DNA from: CAYMSF01 sp964542255
GTDB taxonomy: Bacteria > Verrucomicrobiota > Lentisphaeria > Victivallales > Victivallaceae
NCBI GenBank assembly: GCA_964542255.1
Contig: CAZITV010000068.1
Span: forward strand, 1 to 11,167
Length of the DNA: 11,167 bases
Direction of reading: 5' to 3'
The translations under genes and the position numbers were made by a program. Under the pieces are notes generated by a model. It was given only the letters and a program-made list of their open reading frames with translations. It was not told where the DNA came from and made no database searches. Within the stretch, counting starts at the first letter, position 1. Each line of letters starts with the position of its first letter. Below, in pieces: positions 1 through 6,559 of this stretch.

Positions 1-161
1 GCGAAAGCAAGATAAGGAGATGCGGCAATGGAATTAAATTTTTTCTTTGCCGTTGCGGCCTTATTATTGTAATATTGATAACTCCACCACCCGCCACCGG
101 CGCATAATAAAAGCACAATAATTGTGATGATAATAGCCTTTTTTTTGCTCTTCTTTTTCAT
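1..161 (-). CDS. Membrane fusion protein of ABC exporter (N-terminus only, partial)
   Basis: Only the first 53 codons are in the window; the gene continues past the left edge. Translation gives a Lys-rich start (MKKKSKKK), then a hydrophobic stretch of about 16 residues (roughly 9-24, ending in a Gly/Trp-rich segment), then a polar, Lys-rich region. This is the usual N-terminal membrane anchor of a periplasmic adaptor (DevB/HlyD/MacA type). The start ATG at 161-159 overlaps the TGA of the upstream ATPase as ATGA, and AGGAG lies 10 bases upstream, inside the ATPase gene. The product call rests mainly on position: third gene after an FtsX-like permease and its ATPase, the standard DevCAB set. 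No lipoyl or hairpin domain can be seen in this fragment, so another membrane-anchored protein is possible. Confidence 0.6.
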   Translation of the reverse strand, partial: MKKKSKKKAIIITIIVLLLCAGGGWWSYQYYNNKAATAKKKFNSIAASPYLAF

Positions 162-874
162 TGTTGATTGTCTCCTATTTCGTCTTTAGTAATAATTCCG
201 TCTTCGATTAACAAGACTCGGTCCGCGTGCGGCAGCAGACGCGGGTCATGCGAAACCGCAAAAATAGTTGTTCCGTGAACTTTTGCAGCCTTATGCAGCA
301 GGCTGACAACAACTTGGCCGTTTTCTTTGTCCAGCGAGCTGGTGGGTTCGTCGGCGAACAGGAATGCCGGTTTTTTGGCCAGAGCTCTGGCGATGGCGAC
401 ACGTTGTTTTTCGCCACCGGAAAGTTGTGCAGGGCGCAGATGCATAACTTTTTTTAGCCCTACTTCAGCAAGAATTTCTGTGGCAATAGCTTCTGCTTCG
501 TCATTAACTTTGTCGATATATTTGAGTAGAATCATTATTTGCTGTTTCGCGGTTAGCGAGGCAAATAGATTGAACCCTTGGAAGATAAAGCCAAAGTTAA
601 GCAGTCTGAACCGTTCGATTTCCCTGGGAGACAGCGACCACAAATCCGTCCCGTTGGTTATAACACTGCCGGAATCCGGCCGTAGTAACCCGCTAATAAC
701 TGAAAGCAGTGTGCTTTTGCCCGAGCCTGAAGGTCCCATAATCAAGGTTAATTTACCCGGGAATAAGTCAAAAGAATTACCTTTTAACACATGATTAATG
801 ACTTTGCCGCTGCCGTAGGAGCGTTTAATATCCCTGACGGTAATAGACGGATTGATATTTTGAGGGTTTGTCAT
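158..874 (-). CDS. ABC exporter ATP-binding protein (DevA/LolD/MacB-type)
   Basis: This 238-residue nucleotide-binding subunit powers the FtsX-like permease encoded just upstream. All ABC motifs are intact: Walker A GPSGSGKST (47-55), Q-loop Gln99 in FIFQGFNL, signature LSGGE (151-155), Walker B FLFADEP with catalytic Glu176, D-loop SSLD (179-182) and H-loop His209 in VSHD. Length and motif spacing match the LolD/MacB/DevA group, which works with four-TM extracytoplasmic-domain permeases (type VII ABC systems) rather than classic importers. The start ATG (874-872) overlaps the permease stop as ATGA, and GGAG at 886-883 is 8 bases upstream, so translation is probably coupled. The 3' end overlaps the next gene the same way. 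The exported substrate cannot be told from the sequence; DevBCA systems are known for glycolipids, MacB for peptides and LolCDE for lipoproteins. Confidence 0.93.
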   Translation of the reverse strand: MTNPQNINPSITVRDIKRSYGSGKVINHVLKGNSFDLFPGKLTLIMGPSGSGKSTLLSVISGLLRPDSGSVITNGTDLWSLSPREIERFRLLNFGFIFQGFNLFASLTAKQQIMILLKYIDKVNDEAEAIATEILAEVGLKKVMHLRPAQLSGGEKQRVAIARALAKKPAFLFADEPTSSLDKENGQVVVSLLHKAAKVHGTTIFAVSHDPRLLPHADRVLLIEDGIITKDEIGDNQQ

Positions 875-1992
875 CGCAGCAGCTCCGCGGGTTCAGTTTT
901 ATAGAGCACCATTAGCGCCAGCAATCCGGAGATTAGCGATACCAGCAGCAGCACTACTGTAGAAATCAGCACAAACCATAAAGGAATCTCAAATGCCAGC
1001 TTATAGTATATCGCAATAAAAGAAAAAATAAAAGTCAGTATCCATGCCACAATCAGTCCGGCAACCCCGACCCATAATGATTGTTCCAATACCACCATGC
1101 CCAGGGAACGTTTTGATACGCCCAGCGCCCGCAACGCAGCATATTCGTTCAGTGATGCCAGCAAAGCGGCACGCAGCGATTGGTTGGTGATGGCAATCCC
1201 GATGAAAAGCGCCAGGACGGATAAGAATAAAAAGGTTAAGCTGTTGGGCGATTCCAGCAGCTGCCAGCGTTGTGACTGCCAAAACAGATCTTTCTTCGTC
1301 CAAATTTTTACTTTGGAATTTTTCCATAAGGAATTATTCAGTTCAGCGGCGGTAAATTCGACCATTTCAGGGTTTTTAACTTTTACCATCAGATATTGAT
1401 ATTGAATCCAGGTGGCAAGATTTTGAAAAGTTTGCACAGAGCAAAAAACAAAGCCGCTGCGGTCATTTTTATAGCCATCAGTAATGCCGACAATTTTAAC
1501 CCGTTTCCGGTTTACTTCGGTATAATCGCCAATTTTTAAGTTTAAATTCTTTGAAAAGGAGCGATCTACCACAATGGTCATTGGTTCATCCAGCAGCACC
1601 CCAAACTTGTCAATAAAATAATCCGGCATTAACAGGCAGTCTTTATCCGTTTCGACGCCAAAAAGTGGAAACCACAAATATTCTCCATCTTCTGTCATCC
1701 CGGCTGCCCACGTGCGCAGAAAAGGTTTGACTGAAGCTATTTCCGGATGCATCCGCAGGTAGAATTCCTGTTTCAGGTCAACATTGGCACCCCATTCGAA
1801 AGTCTTTAAATTTTGGTCAGATATCCATAAATCAGCACGGGAATTATTTAAAATAGCCGTCATTTGCAGCGAAAATCCCAGCATCAAACCGGTTTGAATA
1901 TAGATAAGCAGTGCCGAAAAGCCCAAAGCAAACACCGCCGCCAAATAGCGGCGCCATTCGTGTATCAGACCTGAGCGTGCCAGTGAAACCAT
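871..1992 (-). CDS. FtsX-like ABC exporter permease (DevC family)
   Basis: A 373-residue inner-membrane subunit with the type VII ABC layout. TM1 is at about 17-40, a large periplasmic domain at about 45-248, then three TM helices at about 252-270, 298-330 and 337-364. The coupling region between TM2 and TM3 carries NEYAALRALGVSKRSLG (282-298), typical of FtsX/MacB permeases (normally "E..ALRA.G.....L"), and the protein ends in EPAELLR, the usual C-terminal signature. The length of about 370-390 residues and the absence of a fused ATPase fit DevC rather than MacB. The ATG at 1992 follows AAAGG with 7 bases of spacing. It is the first gene of a tightly overlapped permease-ATPase-adaptor operon with a candidate promoter at 2093-2101. 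The periplasmic domain would bind the adaptor and substrate; the substrate is unknown. Confidence 0.9.
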   Translation of the reverse strand: MVSLARSGLIHEWRRYLAAVFALGFSALLIYIQTGLMLGFSLQMTAILNNSRADLWISDQNLKTFEWGANVDLKQEFYLRMHPEIASVKPFLRTWAAGMTEDGEYLWFPLFGVETDKDCLLMPDYFIDKFGVLLDEPMTIVVDRSFSKNLNLKIGDYTEVNRKRVKIVGITDGYKNDRSGFVFCSVQTFQNLATWIQYQYLMVKVKNPEMVEFTAAELNNSLWKNSKVKIWTKKDLFWQSQRWQLLESPNSLTFLFLSVLALFIGIAITNQSLRAALLASLNEYAALRALGVSKRSLGMVVLEQSLWVGVAGLIVAWILTFIFSFIAIYYKLAFEIPLWFVLISTVVLLLVSLISGLLALMVLYKTEPAELLR

Positions 1993-2092
1993 TGATAGAC
2001 CTTTAAAATGCTAATGCTTTGTAAAGCAGCAGTCGTCGTATTTCTGCCCGGACGATTTTAATCTATGCCGGTGGCTAAAGTAAAAAATGCAT

Positions 2093-2101
2093 TTTATACC
2101 A
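2093..2101 (-). promoter_or_regulatory. Candidate extended -10 promoter of the exporter operon
   Basis: Read on the minus strand, this is TGG-TATAAA, preceded by AAATT. It is a TGn-extended -10 close to consensus. A TTGTCA lies upstream at 19 bases spacing, which is long, so recognition would rely on the extended -10. It would give a leader of roughly 90 bases before the permease ATG. The same TTGGTATAA-like element precedes mnmE and rarA. Confidence 0.4.
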
Positions 2102-2109
2102 ATTTGCAA

Positions 2110-2247
2110 TCATTGATTGACAAACGCTTGACCTTTGTCACCGATTTTTGCCATAAATCCTCGTACGATATCCATATCGCCCTGCGGTTTATAACCAAAA
2201 TCTATCGCCAAATTCCTAAGCGTTATTGTCAATGACTGATCGCTCAT
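2110..2247 (-). CDS. Possible small protein, 45 residues, unknown
   Basis: This is an ATG-to-TGA frame of 45 codons in the gap between rny and the exporter permease. The translation begins MSDQSLTITLRNLAIDFGYK and continues with a mixed charged/hydrophobic stretch (GDMDIVRGFM, then AKIGDKGQAF), ending in Gln. Composition looks protein-like, with no long low-complexity run, and the codons resemble those of the neighbours. I do not recognise a family. There is no TM segment, no cysteine and no clear Shine-Dalgarno sequence, only GGG about 8 bases before the ATG. It could be a real small gene, a remnant of a larger one, or chance. A frame of this size in 338 bases is not by itself significant. 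Confidence 0.25.
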   Translation of the reverse strand: MSDQSLTITLRNLAIDFGYKPQGDMDIVRGFMAKIGDKGQAFVNQ

Positions 2248-2260
2248 CGGTATTAACCCG

Positions 2261-2277
2261 TAAAAGCAGAGCTTTTA
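2261..2277 (-). terminator. Possible 3' hairpin after rny (A/T-rich)
   Basis: TAAAAGC-AGA-GCTTTTA is a perfect 7-bp stem with a 3-base loop, 54 bases past the rny stop. The T-run is inside the stem rather than after it, so this is a weak intrinsic terminator at best. It could work in either direction or simply protect the mRNA 3' end. Confidence 0.3.
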
Positions 2278-2308
2278 GCACAGCAAATAACCAAATTGGC
2301 AATACACT

Positions 2309-2326
2309 CCGGAACCGGACTTCCGG
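2309..2326 (-). terminator. GC-rich hairpin just after the rny stop
   Basis: CCGGAA-CCGGAC-TTCCGG forms a 6-bp stem with a 6-base loop, 4 bases beyond the rny TAA. No T-run follows on the minus strand, so it does not meet the usual intrinsic-terminator pattern. It may be a 3' stability structure working with the second hairpin at 2261-2277. Confidence 0.25.
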
Positions 2327-2330
2327 TAAA

Positions 2331-3884
2331 TTATTTAGCGTAATCCACAGAGCGGGTTTCGCGGATAACCGTTACTTTTATTTGTCCTGGATAATTCATC
2401 TCTTTTTCAACGCGCAGACAAATATCCCTGGCGAGAACTTGGGCTTCGCCTTCGGTAATTTTGTCCGGTGTAACCACAACGCGGACTTCGCGGCCTGCCT
2501 GCAGTGCAAAACAGCTTTCTACACCTTGAAATTCGTGAGCAATAGTTTCCAGTTGTTCCAGCCGGCGCAAATACAGTTCCGTTGTTTCACTGCGCGCACC
2601 GGGGCGGGATGCACTGAGCGTATCGCAAGCATTAATCAAAATATCGTAAAGGTTGGTGGCTTCTACTTCGCCATGATGTGCGGCAACAGCGCCGATTACA
2701 TCTTTAGCTTCATTATGTTTTCTCAGGAAATCAGCGCCAATGGCAGCGTGAGAACCTTCGACTTCATGGTCAATCGCCTTGCCAATATCATGGAACAAAC
2801 CGATACGTTTGGCTTTCTGCTCATCCAGTCCGAGTTCTGAGGCAATAATTCCCATAAAATATGCGCATTCCAGCGAATGCTGTAATACATTTTGTGAAAA
2901 ACTATAGCGGTATTTCAGTCTGCCCAGCAGTTTGATAACTTGTGGTGAGACGCCTTGAATTCCAGTTTCCAGCACAGCCGCTTCACCGGCAGAGAAAACA
3001 TCGTCTTCAATCTCTTTTTGCAGTTTTTTGATCAGTTCTTCGATTCTAGTCGGGTGAATTCGTCCATCGCCAATTAAACGTTCCATCAACCGCCGCGCAA
3101 CTTCTTTCCGAATCGGGTCAAAACAGGAAATTACTACTGCTTCAGGGGTATCATCAATGAGAATGCTTACTCCGGTGGCAGCTTCCAGTGCGCGAATATT
3201 GCGTCCTTCTCGACCAATAATTCTGCCTTTCATTTCGTCATTAGGCAAAGGAATTGTGGCGGTGGTGCGTTCGTAGGTGCAGTCAGACGCATAACGCTGA
3301 ATTGCATAAGTGAGAATGCGTCTGGCCTCTTTTTCTGCCTTTTGTTTTGCTTCTTCAAGCAGGTCGCGAATCGCGATGCCGGACTCATTTTTCACTTCAT
3401 TTTTTAATTTTTCCATCAAAATCTGCTGCGCGGTTTCGCGGTCAAGCATCGCAATGCGTTCCAGTTCATCAATCTGACGGGTAATTTTTTGTTGAAGATC
3501 TTGTTCGCGGTTGGTGAGACGCTCACGCATTGCATCGAGTTCTTTCTCTTTGCGGTCGATAACTTTTAAACGGTTTTCTATCGCGTCATTCTTCTTTTCC
3601 AGATTTTCTTCGCGCTGGGCAAGGCGTTTTTCTGTGTTAAGTTGTTCGCGCCGGCGTTCTTTTAACTCAACTTCGCATTCTTCCTTAAGTTTGAGCAGCT
3701 CGCTTTTGGCAGTAACTTTGGCTTCACGCTTGATGTGTTCAGCATCTTTTTCCGCGTCAGCTTTAATTTTTTCCGCAGAGCGGGTTGCGCCGTTGCGTTG
3801 CAGCCGCTGCACTGAAAAGCAGACCACATAGCCGATAATGCCGCCAATGGCGGCTCCAACTACAGCAAAAATAACTTCATTCAT
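2331..3884 (-). CDS. rny: Ribonuclease Y
   Basis: RNase Y is a membrane-anchored endoribonuclease that starts mRNA decay. The 517 residues match the family length (about 510-520) and its domain order. There is an N-terminal membrane anchor at about 3-25; a long Lys/Glu/Arg-rich coiled coil at about 30-190; a KH RNA-binding domain with IIGREGRNI (GREG loop at 224-227); and an HD hydrolase domain with His336, FHDIG (His365-Asp366) and AAHHGE (401-406). The C-terminus has MNYPGQIKVTVIRETR, typical of RNase Y. All catalytic HD residues expected from the motif are present. The ATG at 3884 directly precedes the membrane anchor; its Shine-Dalgarno sequence is weak (AAAGAGA). It lies 50 bases after fau and probably shares its transcript. 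The fau-rny pairing is known in several bacterial lineages. Confidence 0.97.
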   Translation of the reverse strand: MNEVIFAVVGAAIGGIIGYVVCFSVQRLQRNGATRSAEKIKADAEKDAEHIKREAKVTAKSELLKLKEECEVELKERRREQLNTEKRLAQREENLEKKNDAIENRLKVIDRKEKELDAMRERLTNREQDLQQKITRQIDELERIAMLDRETAQQILMEKLKNEVKNESGIAIRDLLEEAKQKAEKEARRILTYAIQRYASDCTYERTTATIPLPNDEMKGRIIGREGRNIRALEAATGVSILIDDTPEAVVISCFDPIRKEVARRLMERLIGDGRIHPTRIEELIKKLQKEIEDDVFSAGEAAVLETGIQGVSPQVIKLLGRLKYRYSFSQNVLQHSLECAYFMGIIASELGLDEQKAKRIGLFHDIGKAIDHEVEGSHAAIGADFLRKHNEAKDVIGAVAAHHGEVEATNLYDILINACDTLSASRPGARSETTELYLRRLEQLETIAHEFQGVESCFALQAGREVRVVVTPDKITEGEAQVLARDICLRVEKEMNYPGQIKVTVIRETRSVDYAK

Positions 3885-3911
3885 CGTTTCAATCTCTTTC
3901 TGTTTAATGGC

Positions 3912-3931
3912 GATTTTAAATATTTAAAATC
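3912..3931. repeat. Perfect 20-bp AT-rich palindrome between fau and rny
   Basis: The half-site GATTTTAAAT is followed immediately by its exact reverse complement. It fills much of the 50-base spacer between the fau stop and the rny start. As RNA it would form a 7-8 bp A/U stem; as DNA it could be a dimeric-regulator site. It lacks the GC stem of a terminator. Confidence 0.6.
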
Positions 3932-3934
3932 CGC

Positions 3935-4519
3935 TCATTGGTTAAATCTTACAGTACCTGATTCGGTTACAACAATATCCAACGGGCAGTCATGAATTTC
4001 TGCCGGTATCGACGCAACCTTCTGGCACTGATATCCGATTCCTATTCTAATTCCATTACCGTTTTCCAGTAACCGGTCATAGACACCTTTACCGCGTCCA
4101 AGCCGCGTCCCATGCGCATCATAAGCCACAAGCGGCGTCAACCAAACAATTTGCCGCATTTGCGCCAAATTTACTGCTGGTAACGCTGGACATGGCTCCA
4201 TAATACCATATTTGCCAGGAATTAATTCAGTGGTTAAATTGTGAATTTTTGTTATCTCATAACCATCTGCAATTCCATTTGACCGCGGCAAAAACACATT
4301 CTTACCGTCACTGAGGCATTCCTCAAGAAATGGACGTAAATCTGGTTCAAAACCGTCGGAAATAAATGCTGACACATTAATGCATTCATTCACTTCCGCC
4401 AAAACTCGTAGCGCTGCTATAATCATTGCGTCTGCGGTTTGCCGGTATTCCGGTGTCAAGTGGTTACGTTTTGACAGACATTCGCGCCGCAGTGCTGTTT
4501 TGGTATTTTTGTCATCCAT
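3935..4519 (-). CDS. fau: 5-formyltetrahydrofolate cyclo-ligase (MTHFS)
   Basis: This enzyme uses ATP to convert 5-formyl-THF to 5,10-methenyl-THF, returning stored folate to one-carbon metabolism. The key family motif is present at 134-149: DAHGTRLGRGKGVYDR, matching the canonical RLGxGxGxYDR nucleotide/substrate loop. The N-terminal Lys/Arg-rich ALRRECLSKRNHL region and the FLPRS segment (77-81) also fit. I place the start at ATG 4519 (194 residues), overlapping the rarA stop by 8 bases, because this gives the usual family N-terminus and GGAGG lies upstream, though at a long 14-base spacing. A GTG at 4540 would add seven residues and has no good ribosome-binding site. Translation is probably coupled to rarA. 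No missing residues are evident; the middle Gly of the usual GGG loop is Lys, which also occurs in family members. Confidence 0.92.
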   Translation of the reverse strand: MDDKNTKTALRRECLSKRNHLTPEYRQTADAMIIAALRVLAEVNECINVSAFISDGFEPDLRPFLEECLSDGKNVFLPRSNGIADGYEITKIHNLTTELIPGKYGIMEPCPALPAVNLAQMRQIVWLTPLVAYDAHGTRLGRGKGVYDRLLENGNGIRIGIGYQCQKVASIPAEIHDCPLDIVVTESGTVRFNQ

Positions 4520-5867
4520 GGCTTGACGGCGTTCCTCCACTCCGGAGCTGTTGCCAATAATTCATCCTTTCTTTAATTTTTTCTTCATAGCCGATTCCGG
4601 CCGGGTTATAATAATGCTTGTTTACGCCAAGATAATCTTGGGCTATATAAGACCCGGCATAATCATGCGGGTATTTATATTCTGGAAGTTTTGTCCCTGC
4701 CGCAGCGATGCTCGAATGGGGATCCCTCAGGTGCATCGGCACTGGTTGAATCCGTTCCTTTTTAACATCCTCCAGCGCGGCGTCAACGGCTAAATATGAC
4801 GCATTGCTTTTCGGCGCGGTCGCGCAAAAGGTCACCGCCTGCGCTAAAATAATACGTGCTTCCGGCATTCCAATCATCTCCACCGCCTGCATCGCGTTAA
4901 CTGCCAGCGGCAGGGCGCGCGGGTCGGCGTTGCCGACATCTTCTGATGCGAAAATTGTGATTCTGCGGGCGATAAATCTGATATCTTCGCCGGCATGAAG
5001 CATTTTTGCCAGCCAATAGACGGCGGCATCAGGGTCGCTGCCCCGCATGCTTTTTATAAAGGCGCTGGCGGTATCATAGTGACCATCATCACCGTAATTT
5101 ATAAATTTTTGCTGGATTGATTCTTCGGCAATTGGCAGGGTTATTGTGATTTCGCCGTCTGAGTCGGGGATGGTCGTCAATACTGCAATTTCTAGAGCGT
5201 TTAACGCCCTTCTTGCATCACCCTCACAAATTTCTCCAAGAAACTGCAATGCTTCGTCGGCAATGCGGATATTTTTCCCGGGAAAGCCGCGCGGGTCCGT
5301 GACAGCACGTTGTAATAATGTTATAACATCTTCACGCCCAAGCGGTTCTAAAATAAAAACTAATGAACGTGAAAGCAGTGCTCCAATAATGTAGAATTGC
5401 GGATTGTGAGTGGTTGCGCCGATTAAACGGATATTGCCGTTTTCGACATCCGGCAGCAAAGAGTCCTGTTGACTGCGGTTAAAACGATGAATTTCGTCAA
5501 TAAATAAAATGGTTTTCCGCCCTGATGCCTGACGCCGCTGCGCGGCAATTGCGATCTCTTTGCGGATATCGGCAACCGCGGAGGTTACACCGGATAAACG
5601 GACAAATTCTGCGCCGGTAACTAGTGCAATAATTTCCGCTAAACTGGTTTTACCGGTGCCCGGCGGACCGGAAAGAATGATTGACGTAAAACGGTCTGCA
5701 TCAATGGCGCGGCGCAGCAATCTGCCCGGCGCCAACAAATGCTGCTGCCCGGCATATTCATCCAAAGAAATCGGACGAAGCCGTGCAGCAAGCGGTAAAT
5801 CACCGCATTTGCTTTCGGTATAAAGCGCTGATGGCGCGGAAGTTATATCCAAACTAAGTTGTTCCAT
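4512..5867 (-). CDS. rarA: Replication-associated recombination protein A (MgsA/RarA, WRNIP1 family)
   Basis: RarA is a clamp-loader-like AAA+ ATPase that acts at stalled forks, opening duplex ends and interacting with SSB. The 451 residues carry PLAARLRPISLDEYAGQQHL (25-44), the typical N-terminal box. Walker A is GPPGTGKT (67-74), Walker B ILFIDEIHRFN (120-130), sensor 1 GATTHNP (150-156) and the arginine finger lies in LLSR (Arg167). The C-terminal MgsA domain contains YKYPHDY and ends in a helical ERMNYWQQL segment. The ATG at 5867 has no obvious Shine-Dalgarno sequence. A start further downstream would remove the short N-terminal LSLD tail, which often precedes the core in this family, so I keep it. 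It is the first gene of a rarA-fau-rny cluster with a candidate promoter about 70 bases upstream. Confidence 0.95.
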   Translation of the reverse strand: MEQLSLDITSAPSALYTESKCGDLPLAARLRPISLDEYAGQQHLLAPGRLLRRAIDADRFTSIILSGPPGTGKTSLAEIIALVTGAEFVRLSGVTSAVADIRKEIAIAAQRRQASGRKTILFIDEIHRFNRSQQDSLLPDVENGNIRLIGATTHNPQFYIIGALLSRSLVFILEPLGREDVITLLQRAVTDPRGFPGKNIRIADEALQFLGEICEGDARRALNALEIAVLTTIPDSDGEITITLPIAEESIQQKFINYGDDGHYDTASAFIKSMRGSDPDAAVYWLAKMLHAGEDIRFIARRITIFASEDVGNADPRALPLAVNAMQAVEMIGMPEARIILAQAVTFCATAPKSNASYLAVDAALEDVKKERIQPVPMHLRDPHSSIAAAGTKLPEYKYPHDYAGSYIAQDYLGVNKHYYNPAGIGYEEKIKERMNYWQQLRSGGTPSSHG

Positions 5868-5937
5868 GGCGGTTCGCTGACAGTGGAACCCGCGAGTGCA
5901 TTCAATGCGGCAAAATTAGATAATTAGGGTAAGAAAA

Positions 5938-5946
5938 ATAATACCA
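5938..5946 (-). promoter_or_regulatory. Candidate extended -10 promoter of rarA-fau-rny
   Basis: On the minus strand this reads TGG-TATTAT preceded by GAT. It is a TGn-extended -10 about 70 bases before the rarA ATG. The hexamer 17 bases upstream (ATATTA) is a poor -35. The element resembles those before the exporter and mnmE. Confidence 0.4.
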
Positions 5947-6249
5947 ATCATTTTCGCGAATAATATTTCTGCAGCCAGGCTGGCAGATTCGATCCTTTAT
6001 TAACATTATCCAAGCTATTTTTCACTTCGCGAAATCTCCCTATTCAAGCCGAATACTAATCCGGCAAACGCAGCCACATTAATTGAATAACACCGGCGAA
6101 CTCTTTCAGTCCTTATTATGTTATCGCTTAATAATATATAAAAATGTCTAATCCCCGTTACCGAAAATTAACATCACTTAGATGAGAATATAACACCGCA
6201 TTAATATTTTTAAAAGCCGTGACGCGCTATTTTTAAAACAATTTCACGA

Positions 6250-6458
6250 TTTTTTGGGCTATTTTAAGATTTGGCTGCAGAAACAGCACTTCGCGCCACC
6301 ACGCTAGATTTCGCTTAAAATTGTCAAAATCTTCAAAAAATCCTGCAAAACATCATTTCAAAATAGTTTTGCAATTTCCTCAAATAATAAAAATTCGTGA
6401 AAAAATAACCAGACAACGATATCGCCGTGGCAATAAAAAATCATAAAATAGCCAAAAA
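6250..6458. repeat. Imperfect long-spaced inverted repeat
   Basis: The arm at 6250-6272 (core GGGCTATTTTAAGATTT) matches the reverse complement of 6438-6458 (core GGCTATTTTATGATTT) over about 21 positions, with one substitution and one single-base indel. TTCAC motifs also sit outside both arms at unequal distances. The spacer is about 165 bases. No target-site duplication or transposase was seen. Confidence 0.45.
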
Positions 6459-6466
6459 TTTTAAAA
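6317..6466. promoter_or_regulatory. Phased A-tracts (likely intrinsically curved DNA)
   Basis: Runs of four to six A occur with centres near 6318, 6327, 6337, 6348, 6361, 6391, 6402, 6437, 6446, 6456 and 6464. Most are spaced 9-11 bases apart, close to one helical turn. This pattern bends DNA. It lies just upstream of the symporter promoter, where it could act as an UP-like element or a nucleoid-protein site. Confidence 0.45.
6344..6373. repeat. 8-bp dyad upstream of the symporter gene
   Basis: TGCAAAAC (6344-6351) and GTTTTGCA (6366-6373) are exact reverse complements separated by 14 bases. The size and symmetry suit a regulator operator or a small hairpin. It lies about 140 bases upstream of the candidate -10. 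Confidence 0.35.
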
Positions 6467-6513
6467 TAGATGTGAATTTTTACTGTCGGTAAAGTATTGT
6501 ATTGCCGCGGCGT

Positions 6514-6519
6514 TATAAT
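6514..6519 (+). promoter_or_regulatory. Candidate -10 element of the symporter gene
   Basis: A perfect TATAAT lies 40 bases before the ATG. I find no good -35 at 16-18 bases (AAAGTA at 17), so the promoter may depend on the curved A-tract DNA or on an activator. A ribosome-binding AGAGG at 6550-6554 precedes the ATG by 5 bases. Confidence 0.45.
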
Positions 6520-6559
6520 TTAGATATTATTAAAAAACTTATAATTAACAGAGGTTAAC

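Larger units (their letters stand above)
1993..2330. other. Intergenic region between rny and the exporter operon
   Basis: These 338 bases follow the end of rny and precede the exporter permease, both read leftward. They contain two short hairpins near the rny end, a possible 45-codon gene, and a candidate extended -10 promoter about 100 bases before the permease start; each is listed separately. No tRNA, IS end or array was seen. Confidence 0.6.
5868..6559. other. AT-rich divergent intergenic region (692 bases)
   Basis: This gap separates rarA (leftward) from the symporter gene (rightward). It is much richer in A/T than the flanking genes. From left to right it holds a candidate rarA promoter, a possible 25-codon frame, a 7-bp-stem hairpin at 6048-6065, one arm of an imperfect inverted repeat at 6250-6272, phased A-tracts with an 8-bp dyad (6317-6466), the second repeat arm at 6438-6458 and the symporter promoter. 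No conserved protein frame was found on either strand. Confidence 0.7.

Noticed and set aside
2226..2840. Plus-strand open frame of 204 codons antisense to the 3' half of rny
   Set aside because: It lies almost wholly opposite the clearly conserved HD domain of RNase Y, and its translation has no recognisable features; it is a shadow of the real gene.
4520..4540. GTG 4540 as the fau start
   Set aside because: It adds seven residues without a ribosome-binding site; ATG 4519 gives the usual N-terminus and a short overlap with rarA.
6048..6065. GCCGGAT-tagt-ATTCGGC hairpin (minus strand) as a terminator
   Set aside because: The 7-bp stem with one G-U pair is real, but no T-run follows on either strand and no gene ends nearby.
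5868..6559. 6S RNA, sometimes found near fau/rarA
   Set aside because: I could not find a long closing stem with a central bubble of about 180 bases. An Infernal search with the Rfam 6S model would decide; a significant hit would overturn this.
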